A stretch of 64,000 nt of DNA from UBA4575 sp002386945 (lineage in GTDB: Bacteria; Pseudomonadota; Gammaproteobacteria; UBA4575), in NCBI GenBank assembly GCA_943789445.1, contig CALSUC010000002.1, positions 310,001-374,000 on the forward strand. The letters are read 5' to 3'. The first letter of the stretch is position 1. Each line of letters opens with the position of its first letter. Below are positions 25,701 through 34,345 of this stretch, piece by piece. The notes below the pieces were generated by a model. That model searched no databases, had not been told where the DNA came from, and saw only the letters and a list, made by a program, of their open reading frames with translations. A program made the translations under genes and the position numbers.

Positions 25701-25729
25701 TTGACAGCGCTATACCCAGCTCCTAAAAT
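25701..25729 (+). promoter_or_regulatory. Near-consensus promoter of the str operon
   Basis: A perfect -35 TTGACA (25701-25706), a 17-base spacer and TAAAAT (25724-25729; 5 of 6) lie 19 bases after the rpoC stop. This predicts a start of transcription near 25736 and a leader of about 65 bases before rpsL. It separates rpsL-rpsG-fusA-tuf from the rpoBC operon. Confidence 0.75.
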
Positions 25730-25741
25730 CTCGCCACTCTG

Positions 25742-25771
25742 CGACAGGTCGATCTCGCCATTGACTTGTCG
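25742..25771 (+). other. Hairpin in the rpsL leader
   Basis: CGACAGGTC (25742-25750) pairs with GACTTGTCG (25763-25771), nine pairs with one G-T and a 12-base loop, followed by TTCATTATTT. It sits in the leader produced by the promoter just upstream and could be an attenuator or a regulatory fold. Confidence 0.4.
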
Positions 25772-25802
25772 TTCATTATTTAGGCGGAGCAAATAAAGAT
25801 AT

Positions 25803-26177
25803 ATGACTACGGTAAACCAGTTAGTACGTAAACCTCGAAAGAGTAAAGTGTACAAAAGTAATGTGCCTGCCCTTGAAGCATGCCCTCAAAAGCGTGGCGT
25901 ATGTACTCGTGTATATACAACAACGCCTAAGAAGCCAAACTCTGCGCTACGTAAAGTTGCCAGGGTGCGATTGACCAATGGTTTCGAGGTGTCTTCATAC
26001 ATTGGTGGTGAAGGTCATAATCTACAAGAGCACTCGGTGGTATTGATTCGTGGTGGTCGTGTAAAAGATTTGCCCGGTGTGCGTTATCACACAGTACGTG
26101 GCAGCCTTGATACTCAAGGCGTGCAAAACCGCAAGAAAGGTCGTTCTAAATACGGCACCAAGCGCGTTAAATCATAA
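25803..26177 (+). CDS. rpsL: 30S ribosomal protein S12
   Basis: S12 lies at the decoding centre. The 124-residue protein keeps the two streptomycin-related loops in wild-type form: TTPKKPNSALRK with both lysines, and the RGGRVKDLPGVRYH loop. It is the first gene of the str operon, preceded by its own promoter, and is followed by a 64-base gap with a hairpin before rpsG. Confidence 0.99.
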   Translation: MTTVNQLVRKPRKSKVYKSNVPALEACPQKRGVCTRVYTTTPKKPNSALRKVARVRLTNGFEVSSYIGGEGHNLQEHSVVLIRGGRVKDLPGVRYHTVRGSLDTQGVQNRKKGRSKYGTKRVKS

Positions 26178-26187
26178 TAATTTGATC

Positions 26188-26205
26188 GGCAACCAATTAG
26201 TTGCC
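26188..26205 (+). promoter_or_regulatory. Hairpin in the rpsL-rpsG gap, possible S7 control site
   Basis: GGCAAC (26188-26193) pairs perfectly with GTTGCC (26200-26205) around CAATTA. In E. coli S7 binds the rpsL-rpsG spacer and represses downstream translation. The position fits, but the sequence alone cannot show binding. Confidence 0.35.
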
Positions 26206-26241
26206 TAAATAACTACAGAATAAGCCCAAGTGAGCTAATAC

Positions 26242-26712
26242 ATGCCAAGACGTAGAGAAGTCCCAAAACGCGAAGTAATACCTGATCCGAAATACGGGAA
26301 TGTGCAGGTTGCTAAATTCGTAAATATCCTAATGCAGGCTGGTAAGAAATCAACTGCTGAGCGTATTGTTTATCAAGCAATTGATGAGATTACCGCGAAA
26401 AAAGGTAGAGACGGCCTAGAGATTTTTATTGAAGCCCTAGATAAGGTTAGACCACCGGTTGAAGTTAAATCTCGCCGTGTTGGTGGTGCAACCTATCAAG
26501 TGCCAGTAGAAGTGCGTCCTTTGCGCCAAGGCGCTTTGGCGATGCGTTGGATTGTAGACTCAGCGCGTAAGCGTGGTGAGAAGTCTATGATTAATAAGCT
26601 GGCAGGCGAATTAATGGATGCGTCTGAAAACAAAGGTTCTGCGATGAAAAAGCGTGAAGATACATTGCGCATGGCAGAGGCGAACAAAGCGTTCTCTCAT
26701 TACCGTTGGTAA
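26242..26712 (+). CDS. rpsG: 30S ribosomal protein S7
   Basis: S7 starts assembly of the small-subunit head and contacts E-site tRNA. The 156-residue protein opens with PRRREVPKRE and has the VEVKSRRVGGATYQVPVEVR core and the KREDTLRMAEANKAFSHYRW end of the shorter form. It lies 23 bases before fusA. Confidence 0.98.
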   Translation: MPRRREVPKREVIPDPKYGNVQVAKFVNILMQAGKKSTAERIVYQAIDEITAKKGRDGLEIFIEALDKVRPPVEVKSRRVGGATYQVPVEVRPLRQGALAMRWIVDSARKRGEKSMINKLAGELMDASENKGSAMKKREDTLRMAEANKAFSHYRW

Positions 26713-26735
26713 TTTTTTAACGCGGATAAGAAAAA

Positions 26736-28832
26736 ATGGCACGTACGACGCCTATCGAACGATATCGTAATATCGGAATTATGGCGCATATTGATGCCGG
26801 GAAGACGACCACTACGGAACGTATTCTTTTTTACACCGGGGTATCGCATAAGATTGGCGAAGTACATGACGGCGCAGCTGTCATGGATTGGATGGAGCAA
26901 GAGCAAGAGCGTGGTATCACTATCACCTCGGCCGCTACCACCTGCTTCTGGAAGGGAATGGATCAGCAATTTGATCAGCACCGTATCAATATTATTGATA
27001 CCCCCGGCCACGTAGATTTCACAATTGAAGTTGAACGATCGCTACGCGTCCTAGATGGCGCCTGTGCGGTTTTTTGTGCTGTTGGCGGGGTTGAGCCTCA
27101 GTCAGAGACAGTCTGGCGACAGGCAGACAAATACGATGTTCCACGAATGGCCTTCATCAATAAGATGGACCGTTCTGGGGCTGATTTTAGGCGAGTACTC
27201 GAACAGATCCGTGATCGACTTGGGGCTACGCCGATTGCATTGCAGTTACCGATAGGCGCGGAAGATAATTTTGCTGGGGTAGTTGACCTCATCACGTTAC
27301 GCGCAATCTATTGGAGTGAATCAGACGCCGGTACTAGTTATGAGGCGCGAGATATTCCTGCAGAGATGCAACAGGCTTGTGTCGCTGCACGAGAAGATTT
27401 ACTTGAAGTGGCGGCTGAAGCGTCTGAAGAATTGATGGATGCCTACCTGAATACAGGTGAGCTCGATATAGAGCAAATCTATGCAGGCATCCGTAGTCGT
27501 ACCCTAGCGGGTGAGATAGTGCCGACGTTATGTGGTTCGGCCTTTAAAAATAAAGGTGTGCAGGCATTATTAGACGCCATTGTGCGATTTATGCCAGCAC
27601 CAACCGATGTACCGGCGATTACCGGTGTGTCGGATGATGCAGAGGAATCTGAAGCCAGTCGATCATCATCAGATACTGAACCCTTTGCGGCCTTAGCGTT
27701 TAAGATTGCGACTGATCCCTTCGTTGGGACATTGACCTTCTTTCGCGTCTACTCCGGTAGTTTGAAGTCGGGTGACAGCGTTTTTAACCCCATTAAGGGT
27801 AAGAAGGAGCGGATCGGTAGACTGCTACAAATGCATGCCAATTCGCGAGAAGAATTGAAAGAGGTCTATGCTGGCGATATAGCGGCAGCGGTTGGGCTTC
27901 GGGATGTGACCACTGGTGAAACCCTGTGTGCTAAAGAGGCTGTTATTACCCTTGAGCGTATGGAGTTCCCAGAGCCAGTCATTTCTGTGGTAGTGGAACC
28001 AAGAACCACGGGTGATCAGACTAAGATGGCGATTGCGTTGGAGAAATTAGCGCAAGAAGACCCATCATTTATGGTTATGACCGATGATGAATCGGGGCAG
28101 ATCATTATCTCTGGAATGGGAGAGCTGCACTTAGATATTATTGTTGATCGTATGAAACGCGAATTTAAAGTCGATGCGAACGTCGGCACGCCACAAGTGG
28201 CCTTTCGCGAGACGATCCGGCAAACGGTTGAGCAAGAACACAAGTTTGAACGTGAAACTGGGGGACGTGGGCAATATGGGCATGTCTTCTTGCGTTTAGA
28301 GCCGGCTGAATTAGGCAGTGGCTTTGAGTTTATAGATGAAACTGTGGATGGTGTGATTCCAAAAGAATTCATTCCAGCCATTGAGAAAGGCATCTTTGAA
28401 TCGATGCAAAGTGGTGTTACCGCAGGTTATCCGATGGTAGACCTGAAAGTGACCTTATTTGATGGGTCTTTTCATGATGTTGATTCCTCGGAAATGGCGT
28501 TTAAAATTGCCGCCTCCATGGGCTTTAAAGAAGGCGCTAGAAACGCGAGTCCGTGCCTGCTAGAGCCAATAATGGCCGTTGAGGTAGTAACGCCAGAAGA
28601 TCATATGGGCGACGTAGTGGGTGATTTAAACCGCCGACGTGGAATTGTTGCTGGCATGGATGATGCACCTGCGGGTAAAATCGTGCGCGCGGAAGTGCCA
28701 TTGAGGGAAATGTTTGGTTATGCAACCGATTTGCGATCAGCAACTCAGGGGCGCGCAACCTACGCAATGCAATTTGAAAAATATGCAGAAGCGCCAGTGA
28801 GTGTGGTGACTGCTGTATCTAGGGCTTATTAG
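26736..28832 (+). CDS. fusA: Elongation factor G
   Basis: EF-G drives translocation of tRNA and mRNA and, with RRF, ribosome recycling. The 698-residue protein has GTPase motifs AHIDAGKTTTTER, RGITITSAAT, DTPGHVDF and NKMDRSGADF, then domains II to V, including the GRGQYGHV segment of domain IV. It is in its usual place between rpsG and tuf. A second, paralogous EF-G is not in the window. Confidence 0.99.
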   Translation: MARTTPIERYRNIGIMAHIDAGKTTTTERILFYTGVSHKIGEVHDGAAVMDWMEQEQERGITITSAATTCFWKGMDQQFDQHRINIIDTPGHVDFTIEVERSLRVLDGACAVFCAVGGVEPQSETVWRQADKYDVPRMAFINKMDRSGADFRRVLEQIRDRLGATPIALQLPIGAEDNFAGVVDLITLRAIYWSESDAGTSYEARDIPAEMQQACVAAREDLLEVAAEASEELMDAYLNTGELDIEQIYAGIRSRTLAGEIVPTLCGSAFKNKGVQALLDAIVRFMPAPTDVPAITGVSDDAEESEASRSSSDTEPFAALAFKIATDPFVGTLTFFRVYSGSLKSGDSVFNPIKGKKERIGRLLQMHANSREELKEVYAGDIAAAVGLRDVTTGETLCAKEAVITLERMEFPEPVISVVVEPRTTGDQTKMAIALEKLAQEDPSFMVMTDDESGQIIISGMGELHLDIIVDRMKREFKVDANVGTPQVAFRETIRQTVEQEHKFERETGGRGQYGHVFLRLEPAELGSGFEFIDETVDGVIPKEFIPAIEKGIFESMQSGVTAGYPMVDLKVTLFDGSFHDVDSSEMAFKIAASMGFKEGARNASPCLLEPIMAVEVVTPEDHMGDVVGDLNRRRGIVAGMDDAPAGKIVRAEVPLREMFGYATDLRSATQGRATYAMQFEKYAEAPVSVVTAVSRAY

Positions 28833-28855
28833 TAAATTAATTACGTTTAATATAT

Positions 28856-30063
28856 AGAGGTAGCGATCAATGTCTAAGGAAAAGTTCGAACGAACGAAGC
28901 CCCACGTAAACGTGGGCACAATTGGTCACGTTGACCACGGTAAGACAACGTTAACAGCGGCGTTGACCAAGGTGTCAGCAGAAGCAAACGGTGGTGAGTT
29001 CAAGGACTATGGTGACATTGATAATGCACCAGAAGAGCGCGAGCGCGGTATTACGATTGCGACGGCTCACGTTGAGTACGAGACAGGTAACCGTCATTAC
29101 GCTCACGTTGATTGCCCGGGACACGCGGATTATGTGAAGAACATGATTACGGGTGCGGCGCAGATGGACGGCGCGATTTTGGTTTGTTCAGCAGCGGATG
29201 GCCCAATGCCACAAACGCGTGAGCACATTTTGTTGTCACGCCAAGTTGGTGTTCCTTACATCGTGGTTTACATGAATAAGGCAGACCAGGTTGATGACGC
29301 AGAATTATTAGAACTAGTTGAGATGGAGATCCGTGATCTACTGTCTAGCTATGATTTCCCAGGTGATGATACGCCGATCGTAACGGGATCAGCATTGAAA
29401 GCACTAGAAGGTGATACATCGGATATCGGTGTACCGTCAGTAATTAAGTTACTGGAAGAGATGGATTCATACATTCCAGAGCCAGAGCGTGCGATTGATG
29501 GTGATTACTTGATGCCAGTGGAAGATGTCTTCTCGATTTCAGGTCGTGGCACAGTAGTGACTGGTCGAATTGAGCGTGGCATCGTGAAAGTGGGCGAAGA
29601 GATTGAGATTGTAGGTATTAAAGATACTCTGAAGACGACTTGTACCGGTGTTGAGATGTTCCGCAAGCTACTTGACGAAGGTCGCGCAGGCGACAACGTT
29701 GGTGTATTGCTGCGGGGTACGAAGCGTGATGAAGTTGAGCGTGGCCAAGTATTATGTAAGCCAGGCAGTATTACGCCGCACACTAAATTTGAAGCAGAAG
29801 TTTACATTCTGTCGAAAGATGAAGGTGGCCGTCATACGCCATTCTTTAATGGTTACCGTCCACAGTTTTACTTCAGAACAACTGACGTAACAGGTGCTTG
29901 TGAGTTACCAGCAGGTATTGAGATGGTAATGCCGGGTGATAACGTGAAGATGGAAGTAAGCATGATCGCACCGATTGCGATGGAAGAAGGCTTACGCTTT
30001 GCGATTCGTGAGGGTGGCCGTACCGTTGGTGCAGGCGTCGTCGCTAAAATTATTGAATAGAAG
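28856..30063 (+). repeat. tuf repeat, copy 2
   Basis: The second copy of the 1208-base direct repeat, 16395 bases from the first (12461-13668). Sequences outside the 14-base leader and 3-base trailer are unrelated, so the conserved unit is essentially the gene and its ribosome site, a pattern expected from gene conversion. Confidence 0.93.
28870..30060 (+). CDS. tuf: Elongation factor Tu, copy 2
   Basis: The second EF-Tu gene, in the tufA position after fusA. The 396-residue product is identical to copy 1 at 12475-13665, with the same GTPase motifs (GHVDHGKT, DCPGHADYV, NKAD). By eye one synonymous base distinguishes the genes (ACT here, ACC in copy 1, at 29562). It ends 13 bases before rpsJ, so rpsJ is probably translated from transcripts of the str operon. 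Confidence 0.99.
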   Translation: MSKEKFERTKPHVNVGTIGHVDHGKTTLTAALTKVSAEANGGEFKDYGDIDNAPEERERGITIATAHVEYETGNRHYAHVDCPGHADYVKNMITGAAQMDGAILVCSAADGPMPQTREHILLSRQVGVPYIVVYMNKADQVDDAELLELVEMEIRDLLSSYDFPGDDTPIVTGSALKALEGDTSDIGVPSVIKLLEEMDSYIPEPERAIDGDYLMPVEDVFSISGRGTVVTGRIERGIVKVGEEIEIVGIKDTLKTTCTGVEMFRKLLDEGRAGDNVGVLLRGTKRDEVERGQVLCKPGSITPHTKFEAEVYILSKDEGGRHTPFFNGYRPQFYFRTTDVTGACELPAGIEMVMPGDNVKMEVSMIAPIAMEEGLRFAIREGGRTVGAGVVAKIIE

Positions 30064-30073
30064 AGAAAATTAA

Positions 30074-30388
30074 ATGTCAGATAGTCAACGCATACGCATC
30101 CGTTTGAAAGCTTTCGATCACCGTTTGATCGACCGTTCAGCTAATGAAATTGTACAAACAGCAAAACGAACTGGTGCGCGAGTGAAGGGACCAATTCCAC
30201 TGCCTACCCGTAAAGAGCGGTTTACGATTCTTACCTCACCACACGTGGATAAAAACGCGCGTGATCAGTATGAGATTCGTACACATAAACGCATTATGGA
30301 TATCGTAGATCCTACTGATAAAACTGTTGATGCGTTGATGAAACTCGATCTCGCAGCCGGCGTTGATGTTCAAATCAAGTTAAATTGA
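30074..30388 (+). CDS. rpsJ: 30S ribosomal protein S10
   Basis: S10 is a small-subunit head protein that also binds NusB and NusG in antitermination and transcription-translation coupling. The 104-residue protein has IRIRLKAFDHRLID at the start and the GPIPLPTRKERFTIL loop. It is only 13 bases after tuf but 186 bases before rplC, the reverse of the enteric layout, in which the regulatory leader precedes rpsJ. Confidence 0.98.
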   Translation: MSDSQRIRIRLKAFDHRLIDRSANEIVQTAKRTGARVKGPIPLPTRKERFTILTSPHVDKNARDQYEIRTHKRIMDIVDPTDKTVDALMKLDLAAGVDVQIKLN

Positions 30389-30461
30389 TCAAATAAGCGC
30401 CGATGTAGCCATGCTGGGGGAAAACACTCCCTAAACTAGCAAATTAATTGCTAATAGTGGT

Positions 30462-30489
30462 TTCATAACGCGCTGTTTTCTGCAATAAT
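30462..30489 (+). promoter_or_regulatory. Possible promoter in the rpsJ-rplC gap
   Basis: TTCATA (30462-30467), a 16-base spacer and AATAAT (30484-30489). Each hexamer has four or five consensus matches. If used, the S10 operon proper would start at rplC in this organism. The support is weak. Confidence 0.3.
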
Positions 30490-30502
30490 TCGCGGCTTCC
30501 TG

Positions 30503-30533
30503 TGGCCTGGTCAAGCAACCCTTGTCCGGGCCA
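30503..30533 (+). promoter_or_regulatory. Leader-like hairpin before rplC
   Basis: TGGCCTGGTCAAG (30503-30515) pairs with CTTGTCCGGGCCA (30521-30533) over 13 positions with one G-T and one T-T mismatch and a CAACC loop. It is the strongest structure in the 186-base rpsJ-rplC gap. A smaller hairpin, TAGCAA / TTGCTA (30437-30453), lies upstream. It could serve autogenous control by L4 or act as a processing site. Confidence 0.45.
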
Positions 30534-30574
30534 TATTCGCAAGGCCTTGGAAAAATTTTAGAAGAGATAAGCAG

Positions 30575-31213
30575 ATGCCATTAGGTATTGTTGGTAAAAA
30601 AATAGGTATGACCCGTGTCTTCACAGAAGACGGGGCATCAGTGCCAGTCACGGTAGTGCACGTAGAGAACAATCGCGTAGCACAACTGAAAGACCAAGAC
30701 ACTGACGGCTACAGAGCCGTACAGATCGCTTACGGTGAACGTAAGCCATCTAGAACAAATAAAGCACAGTCTGGCCATAACGCTAAAGCAGGCGTTACAG
30801 ACAGTGATGGATTGTTTGAATTCAGATTGGATTCTGCAGAAGAAACCGAGTTAGCTCTAGGCTCTGAGTTGAAGGCTGATATCTTTGAAGTAGGCCAAAG
30901 TGTGATGGTTACTGGCGTATCTAAAGGTAAAGGTTTTGCTGGTACTATTAAGCGCCACAACTTTGCCGGACAAGATGCTACTCACGGTAACTCAATATCG
31001 CACCGTGTAGCGGGTTCTACTGGCCAATGTCAGACTCCTGGACGTGTATTCAAGGGTAAGAAGATGGCTGGTCACATGGGCGCTGAACAGGTTAGTACGC
31101 GTAACCTGACTATCGTACGTGTAGATGCCGATCGAGATTTATTATTAGTTAAGGGTGCAATTCCCGGAGCTCGTGGTGGTCGTGTAGTCGTTCGACCGAC
31201 TCTAGAAGCTTAA
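30575..31213 (+). CDS. rplC: 50S ribosomal protein L3
   Basis: L3 is an early assembly protein near the peptidyl transferase centre. The 212-residue protein starts with PLGIVGKKIGMTRVF and has the GVSKGKGFAG and TGQCQTPGRVFKGKKMAGHMG segments, including the glutamine methylated in E. coli L3. It lies 24 bases before rplD. Confidence 0.98.
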   Translation: MPLGIVGKKIGMTRVFTEDGASVPVTVVHVENNRVAQLKDQDTDGYRAVQIAYGERKPSRTNKAQSGHNAKAGVTDSDGLFEFRLDSAEETELALGSELKADIFEVGQSVMVTGVSKGKGFAGTIKRHNFAGQDATHGNSISHRVAGSTGQCQTPGRVFKGKKMAGHMGAEQVSTRNLTIVRVDADRDLLLVKGAIPGARGGRVVVRPTLEA

Positions 31214-31237
31214 TTATTAGATTGGAATGTTGCTGTT

Positions 31238-31849
31238 ATGAAACTAGCATTTGCAAATAACAACTCTTCAGTAGACGTGTCTGATGCCACGTTTGCTCGA
31301 GATTATAACGAGCCGCTAATACACCAAATGGTCACCTCTTATTTAGCGGGTGGTCGTCAGGGTACTAAGGCGCAGAAAAATCGTTCAGCAGTGAGCGGTG
31401 GCGGTGCTAAGCCGTGGCGTCAAAAGGGTACAGGTCGTGCACGAGCCGGTACTTCACGTGGTCCATTGTGGCGTAAAGGTGGTGTCACCTTTGCCGCGCA
31501 GCCACGTAGTTTTGAGCAGAAAATCAATAAGAAGATGGTACGTGCAGCGTATGCATCGATCTTTTCAGAACTTATTCGCGCCGAGCGTCTACATATTGTC
31601 GCTGATTTTGTTGTTGCTAACCCTAGAACTAAAGAAGCGTTAGCGAAGTTAAATGAAATTAATGTGCCAAATGCATACATTATCGTCGCTAATGAGCAGG
31701 CTGATTCGAATCTTTACATGGCAGTACGTAACGTACCGTATGTAGAAGTTACCGAGGTTGATGGTATTGATCCAGTAAGCCTAGTTAAATTCAATCACGT
31801 TGTTATCACTGAAGCGGCATTGAAAGAAGTTGAAGGTTGGTTGTCATGA
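31238..31849 (+). CDS. rplD: 50S ribosomal protein L4
   Basis: L4 lines the exit tunnel and in enteric bacteria represses its own operon. The 203-residue protein has the extended loop SGGGAKPWRQKGTGRARAG that reaches the tunnel wall. Its stop overlaps the rplW start by four bases (ATGA). Confidence 0.98.
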   Translation: MKLAFANNNSSVDVSDATFARDYNEPLIHQMVTSYLAGGRQGTKAQKNRSAVSGGGAKPWRQKGTGRARAGTSRGPLWRKGGVTFAAQPRSFEQKINKKMVRAAYASIFSELIRAERLHIVADFVVANPRTKEALAKLNEINVPNAYIIVANEQADSNLYMAVRNVPYVEVTEVDGIDPVSLVKFNHVVITEAALKEVEGWLS

Positions 31850-32142
31850 ATCTAGAACGTCTCTCGCAAATATTGGTTGCACCGCATGTCTCTGAGAAGG
31901 CTGCGATGATCGCTGATAGCAATAATCAACACGTCTTTAAAGTGTTACCAGGCGCAAGCAAAGAAGAAGTTAAGAATGCTGTTGAGCAAATGTTTAACGT
32001 TAAGGTAGAAACTGTAAGAACAGTTAACGTTATCGGCAAACAAAAACGTTTTGGGCGCACGCTGGGTAAGCGTAGCGACTGGAAAAAAGCATATGTACGC
32101 CTAGCTGAAGGTCATGATATTGACCTGAGCGGAATGGAATAG
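31846..32142 (+). CDS. rplW: 50S ribosomal protein L23
   Basis: L23 sits at the exit-tunnel mouth, where trigger factor and SRP dock. The 98-residue protein starts at ATG 31846, inside the last codons of rplD, with MNLERLSQILVAPHVSEKA; a GTG nine bases earlier is less likely. It keeps the APHVSEKA motif and the C-terminal KAYVRLAEG. Confidence 0.97.
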   Translation: MNLERLSQILVAPHVSEKAAMIADSNNQHVFKVLPGASKEEVKNAVEQMFNVKVETVRTVNVIGKQKRFGRTLGKRSDWKKAYVRLAEGHDIDLSGME

Positions 32143-32153
32143 GAAGCAAGATC

Positions 32154-32981
32154 ATGGCAGTTGTTAAGTCAAAACCTACCTCACCAGGACGTCGCTTTCA
32201 GGTACGGGTTGTAAACCCAGACCTACATAAGGGCGAACCTGTAAAGGCACTGGTTGAAAAGAAATCAAAGTCTGGTGGTCGGAACAATGGTGGACGTATT
32301 ACTACGCGCCACAAGGGTGGTGGTCATAAGCAGCGTTATCGCGTTGTTGACTTTAAGCGTAACAAGGATGGCATTCCCGCTGTTATTGAACGTCTAGAGT
32401 ATGATCCAAACCGTACCGCTAACCTGGCCTTACTAAAGTATGCCGATGGTGAGCGTCGGTACATAATTGCTCCACGTGGTGTGAAAGTGGATGATGCAGT
32501 CGAGTCTGGTAGTCAGGCGCCAATTAAAACTGGTAACTGCTTGCCATTGCGTAGTATCCCAGTTGGTACCACGATTCACTGTGTTGAATTGAAGCCTAAT
32601 AAGGGTGCTCAAATGGGTCGTAGCGCAGGTGCTGCAATTCAATTGGTAGCACGTGAAGGCGCACATGCAACCCTGCGTTTACGTAGTGGTGAAATGAGAA
32701 AAGTATTAGCTGATTGTCGTGCGACGATCGGTGAAGTTGGAAATACGGAGCATAACTTACGTAAATTAGGTAAAGCGGGTGCCACACGCTGGCGCGGCGT
32801 AAGACCTACTGTACGTGGTGTTGCTATGAACCCTGTTGATCACCCACATGGTGGTGGTGAAGGTCGTACTTCTGGTGGCCGTCATCCGGTTTCACCTTGG
32901 GGTATGCCAACTAAGGGCTTCAAGACTCGTAAGAACAAGCGTACCGACAACATGATTGTTCGTCGTCGCAATAAGAAATAG
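32154..32981 (+). CDS. rplB: 50S ribosomal protein L2
   Basis: L2 is needed for subunit joining and peptidyl transferase assembly. The 275-residue protein has GGGHKQRYRVVDFKRNK, KAGATRWRGVRPTVRGVAMN and the catalytic-region motif NPVDHPHGGGEGR with its conserved histidine. The length is close to E. coli (273). Confidence 0.99.
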   Translation: MAVVKSKPTSPGRRFQVRVVNPDLHKGEPVKALVEKKSKSGGRNNGGRITTRHKGGGHKQRYRVVDFKRNKDGIPAVIERLEYDPNRTANLALLKYADGERRYIIAPRGVKVDDAVESGSQAPIKTGNCLPLRSIPVGTTIHCVELKPNKGAQMGRSAGAAIQLVAREGAHATLRLRSGEMRKVLADCRATIGEVGNTEHNLRKLGKAGATRWRGVRPTVRGVAMNPVDHPHGGGEGRTSGGRHPVSPWGMPTKGFKTRKNKRTDNMIVRRRNKK

Positions 32982-32992
32982 AGGATAGAACG

Positions 32993-33265
32993 TTGCCTAG
33001 ATCATTACGTAAAGGTCCATTTGTAGATCTTCATTTAGCAAAGAAAATCGATACTGCGGTTGCTAATAATGATCGTAAGCCGATCAAAACCTGGTCACGC
33101 CGTTCAATGGTATTGCCTGAGATGGTTGGTTTGACCATCGCAATCCATAACGGTCGTCTCCATATCCCTGTTCTAATTTCTGAGAACATGGTTGGTCATA
33201 AACTGGGTGAATTTGCCGGCACGCGAACCTTTAAAGGTCACGTTGGCGATAAGAAAGTACGTTAG
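32993..33265 (+). CDS. rpsS: 30S ribosomal protein S19
   Basis: S19 is a head protein contacting S13 and tRNA. The 90-residue protein (PRSLRKGPFVDLHL start, GHKLGEFAGTRTFKGH end) begins at a TTG codon at 32993, after AGAGGATAGAACG. No ATG or GTG is available at the conserved start, so the rare TTG start is real and unusual for such a highly expressed gene. Confidence 0.97.
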   Translation: MPRSLRKGPFVDLHLAKKIDTAVANNDRKPIKTWSRRSMVLPEMVGLTIAIHNGRLHIPVLISENMVGHKLGEFAGTRTFKGHVGDKKVR

Positions 33266-33277
33266 AGAGCAAAGACC

Positions 33278-33613
33278 ATGGAAGTATCAGCAAAATTAAA
33301 ATATATCCGTATCTCGGCACAAAAGTGTCGCTTGGTAGCGGATCAAATCCGAGGCCTAAGTGTAGGTCGTGCGGTTGAGATTTTAGAGTTTAGCCCAAAG
33401 AAGGCGTCTGGAATTGTGAAGAAGGTATTGAATTCTGCAATTGCAAACGCTGAGCATAATGATGGTGCTGACATCGACGAATTGAAAGTCATCAAGATAT
33501 TTGTTGATGAAGGTCCTACGCAGCGTCGCTTCCAGCCTCGTGCGAAAGGCCGTGCATGTAAGATATTAAAGCGTACTAGTCACCTAACCATTATGGTTAG
33601 CGACAGTAAATAA
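33278..33613 (+). CDS. rplV: 50S ribosomal protein L22
   Basis: L22 lines the exit tunnel opposite L4 and forms part of the macrolide site. The 111-residue protein has the ISAQKCRLVADQIRG helix and the tunnel loop FVDEGPTQRRFQPRAKGRA in wild-type form. It is followed by a 31-base gap before rpsC. Confidence 0.98.
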   Translation: MEVSAKLKYIRISAQKCRLVADQIRGLSVGRAVEILEFSPKKASGIVKKVLNSAIANAEHNDGADIDELKVIKIFVDEGPTQRRFQPRAKGRACKILKRTSHLTIMVSDSK

Positions 33614-33644
33614 TGACTACTGGAATTAGATAAACAGGCCAATT

Positions 33645-34334
33645 ATGGGACAAAAAGTACATCCAACCGGGTTTCGTTTAGGTATCTCCACTGACTGGAC
33701 AAGTAAGTGGTACGCCGACGGTAAGAATTACGCAAAGTTGCTCAATAGTGATTTAGAGATTCGTAAATTCTTGAAAGAACGTTTATCGCAGGCGTCGGTT
33801 AGTCGAATTCAGATCGACCGTCCAGCGCGTGCAGCATTTATTGTTATCCATACAGCCCGTCCAGGCATTGTTATTGGTAAGAAAGGCGAAGACGTTGAAA
33901 AGCTACGAAAAGAAATTGCTTTCCGTATGGGCTTAAACGTTAATAACGTTAAGATCAACATCGAAGAAATTCGTAAGCCAGAGATCGATGCTCAGTTAGT
34001 TTCAGAGAGTGTTGCGCAGCAATTAGAGCGTCGTATCATGTTTCGTCGTGCCATGAAGCGTTCAGTAACTAATGCAATGCGTTTAGGTGCATTAGGTGTA
34101 AAGATTAATGTCGCTGGTCGTTTGAACGGAGCAGAAATTGCTCGTTCAGAGTGGTATCGCGAAGGTCGTGTACCACTACATACACTACGTGCAGATATTG
34201 ATTATGGTTTTGCTGAGGCGCTAACCACCTATGGCATCATCGGTATTAAAACTTGGATTTTCAAAGGCGAAGTGTTCGATTTAGAGAGCAAGAACAGCCA
34301 GGAAAGTGCCGATAAAAAGCGCACTAATTCGTAA
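33645..34334 (+). CDS. rpsC: 30S ribosomal protein S3
   Basis: S3 forms part of the mRNA entry channel with helicase activity. The 229-residue protein has the N-terminal GQKVHPTGFRLGI, the KH domain with the RPGIVIGKKGEDVEKLR GxxG loop, and the C-terminal SEWYREGRVPLHTLRADIDYG. E. coli S3 is 233 residues. Confidence 0.98.
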   Translation: MGQKVHPTGFRLGISTDWTSKWYADGKNYAKLLNSDLEIRKFLKERLSQASVSRIQIDRPARAAFIVIHTARPGIVIGKKGEDVEKLRKEIAFRMGLNVNNVKINIEEIRKPEIDAQLVSESVAQQLERRIMFRRAMKRSVTNAMRLGALGVKINVAGRLNGAEIARSEWYREGRVPLHTLRADIDYGFAEALTTYGIIGIKTWIFKGEVFDLESKNSQESADKKRTNS

Positions 34335-34345
34335 AGGGTAGAACA

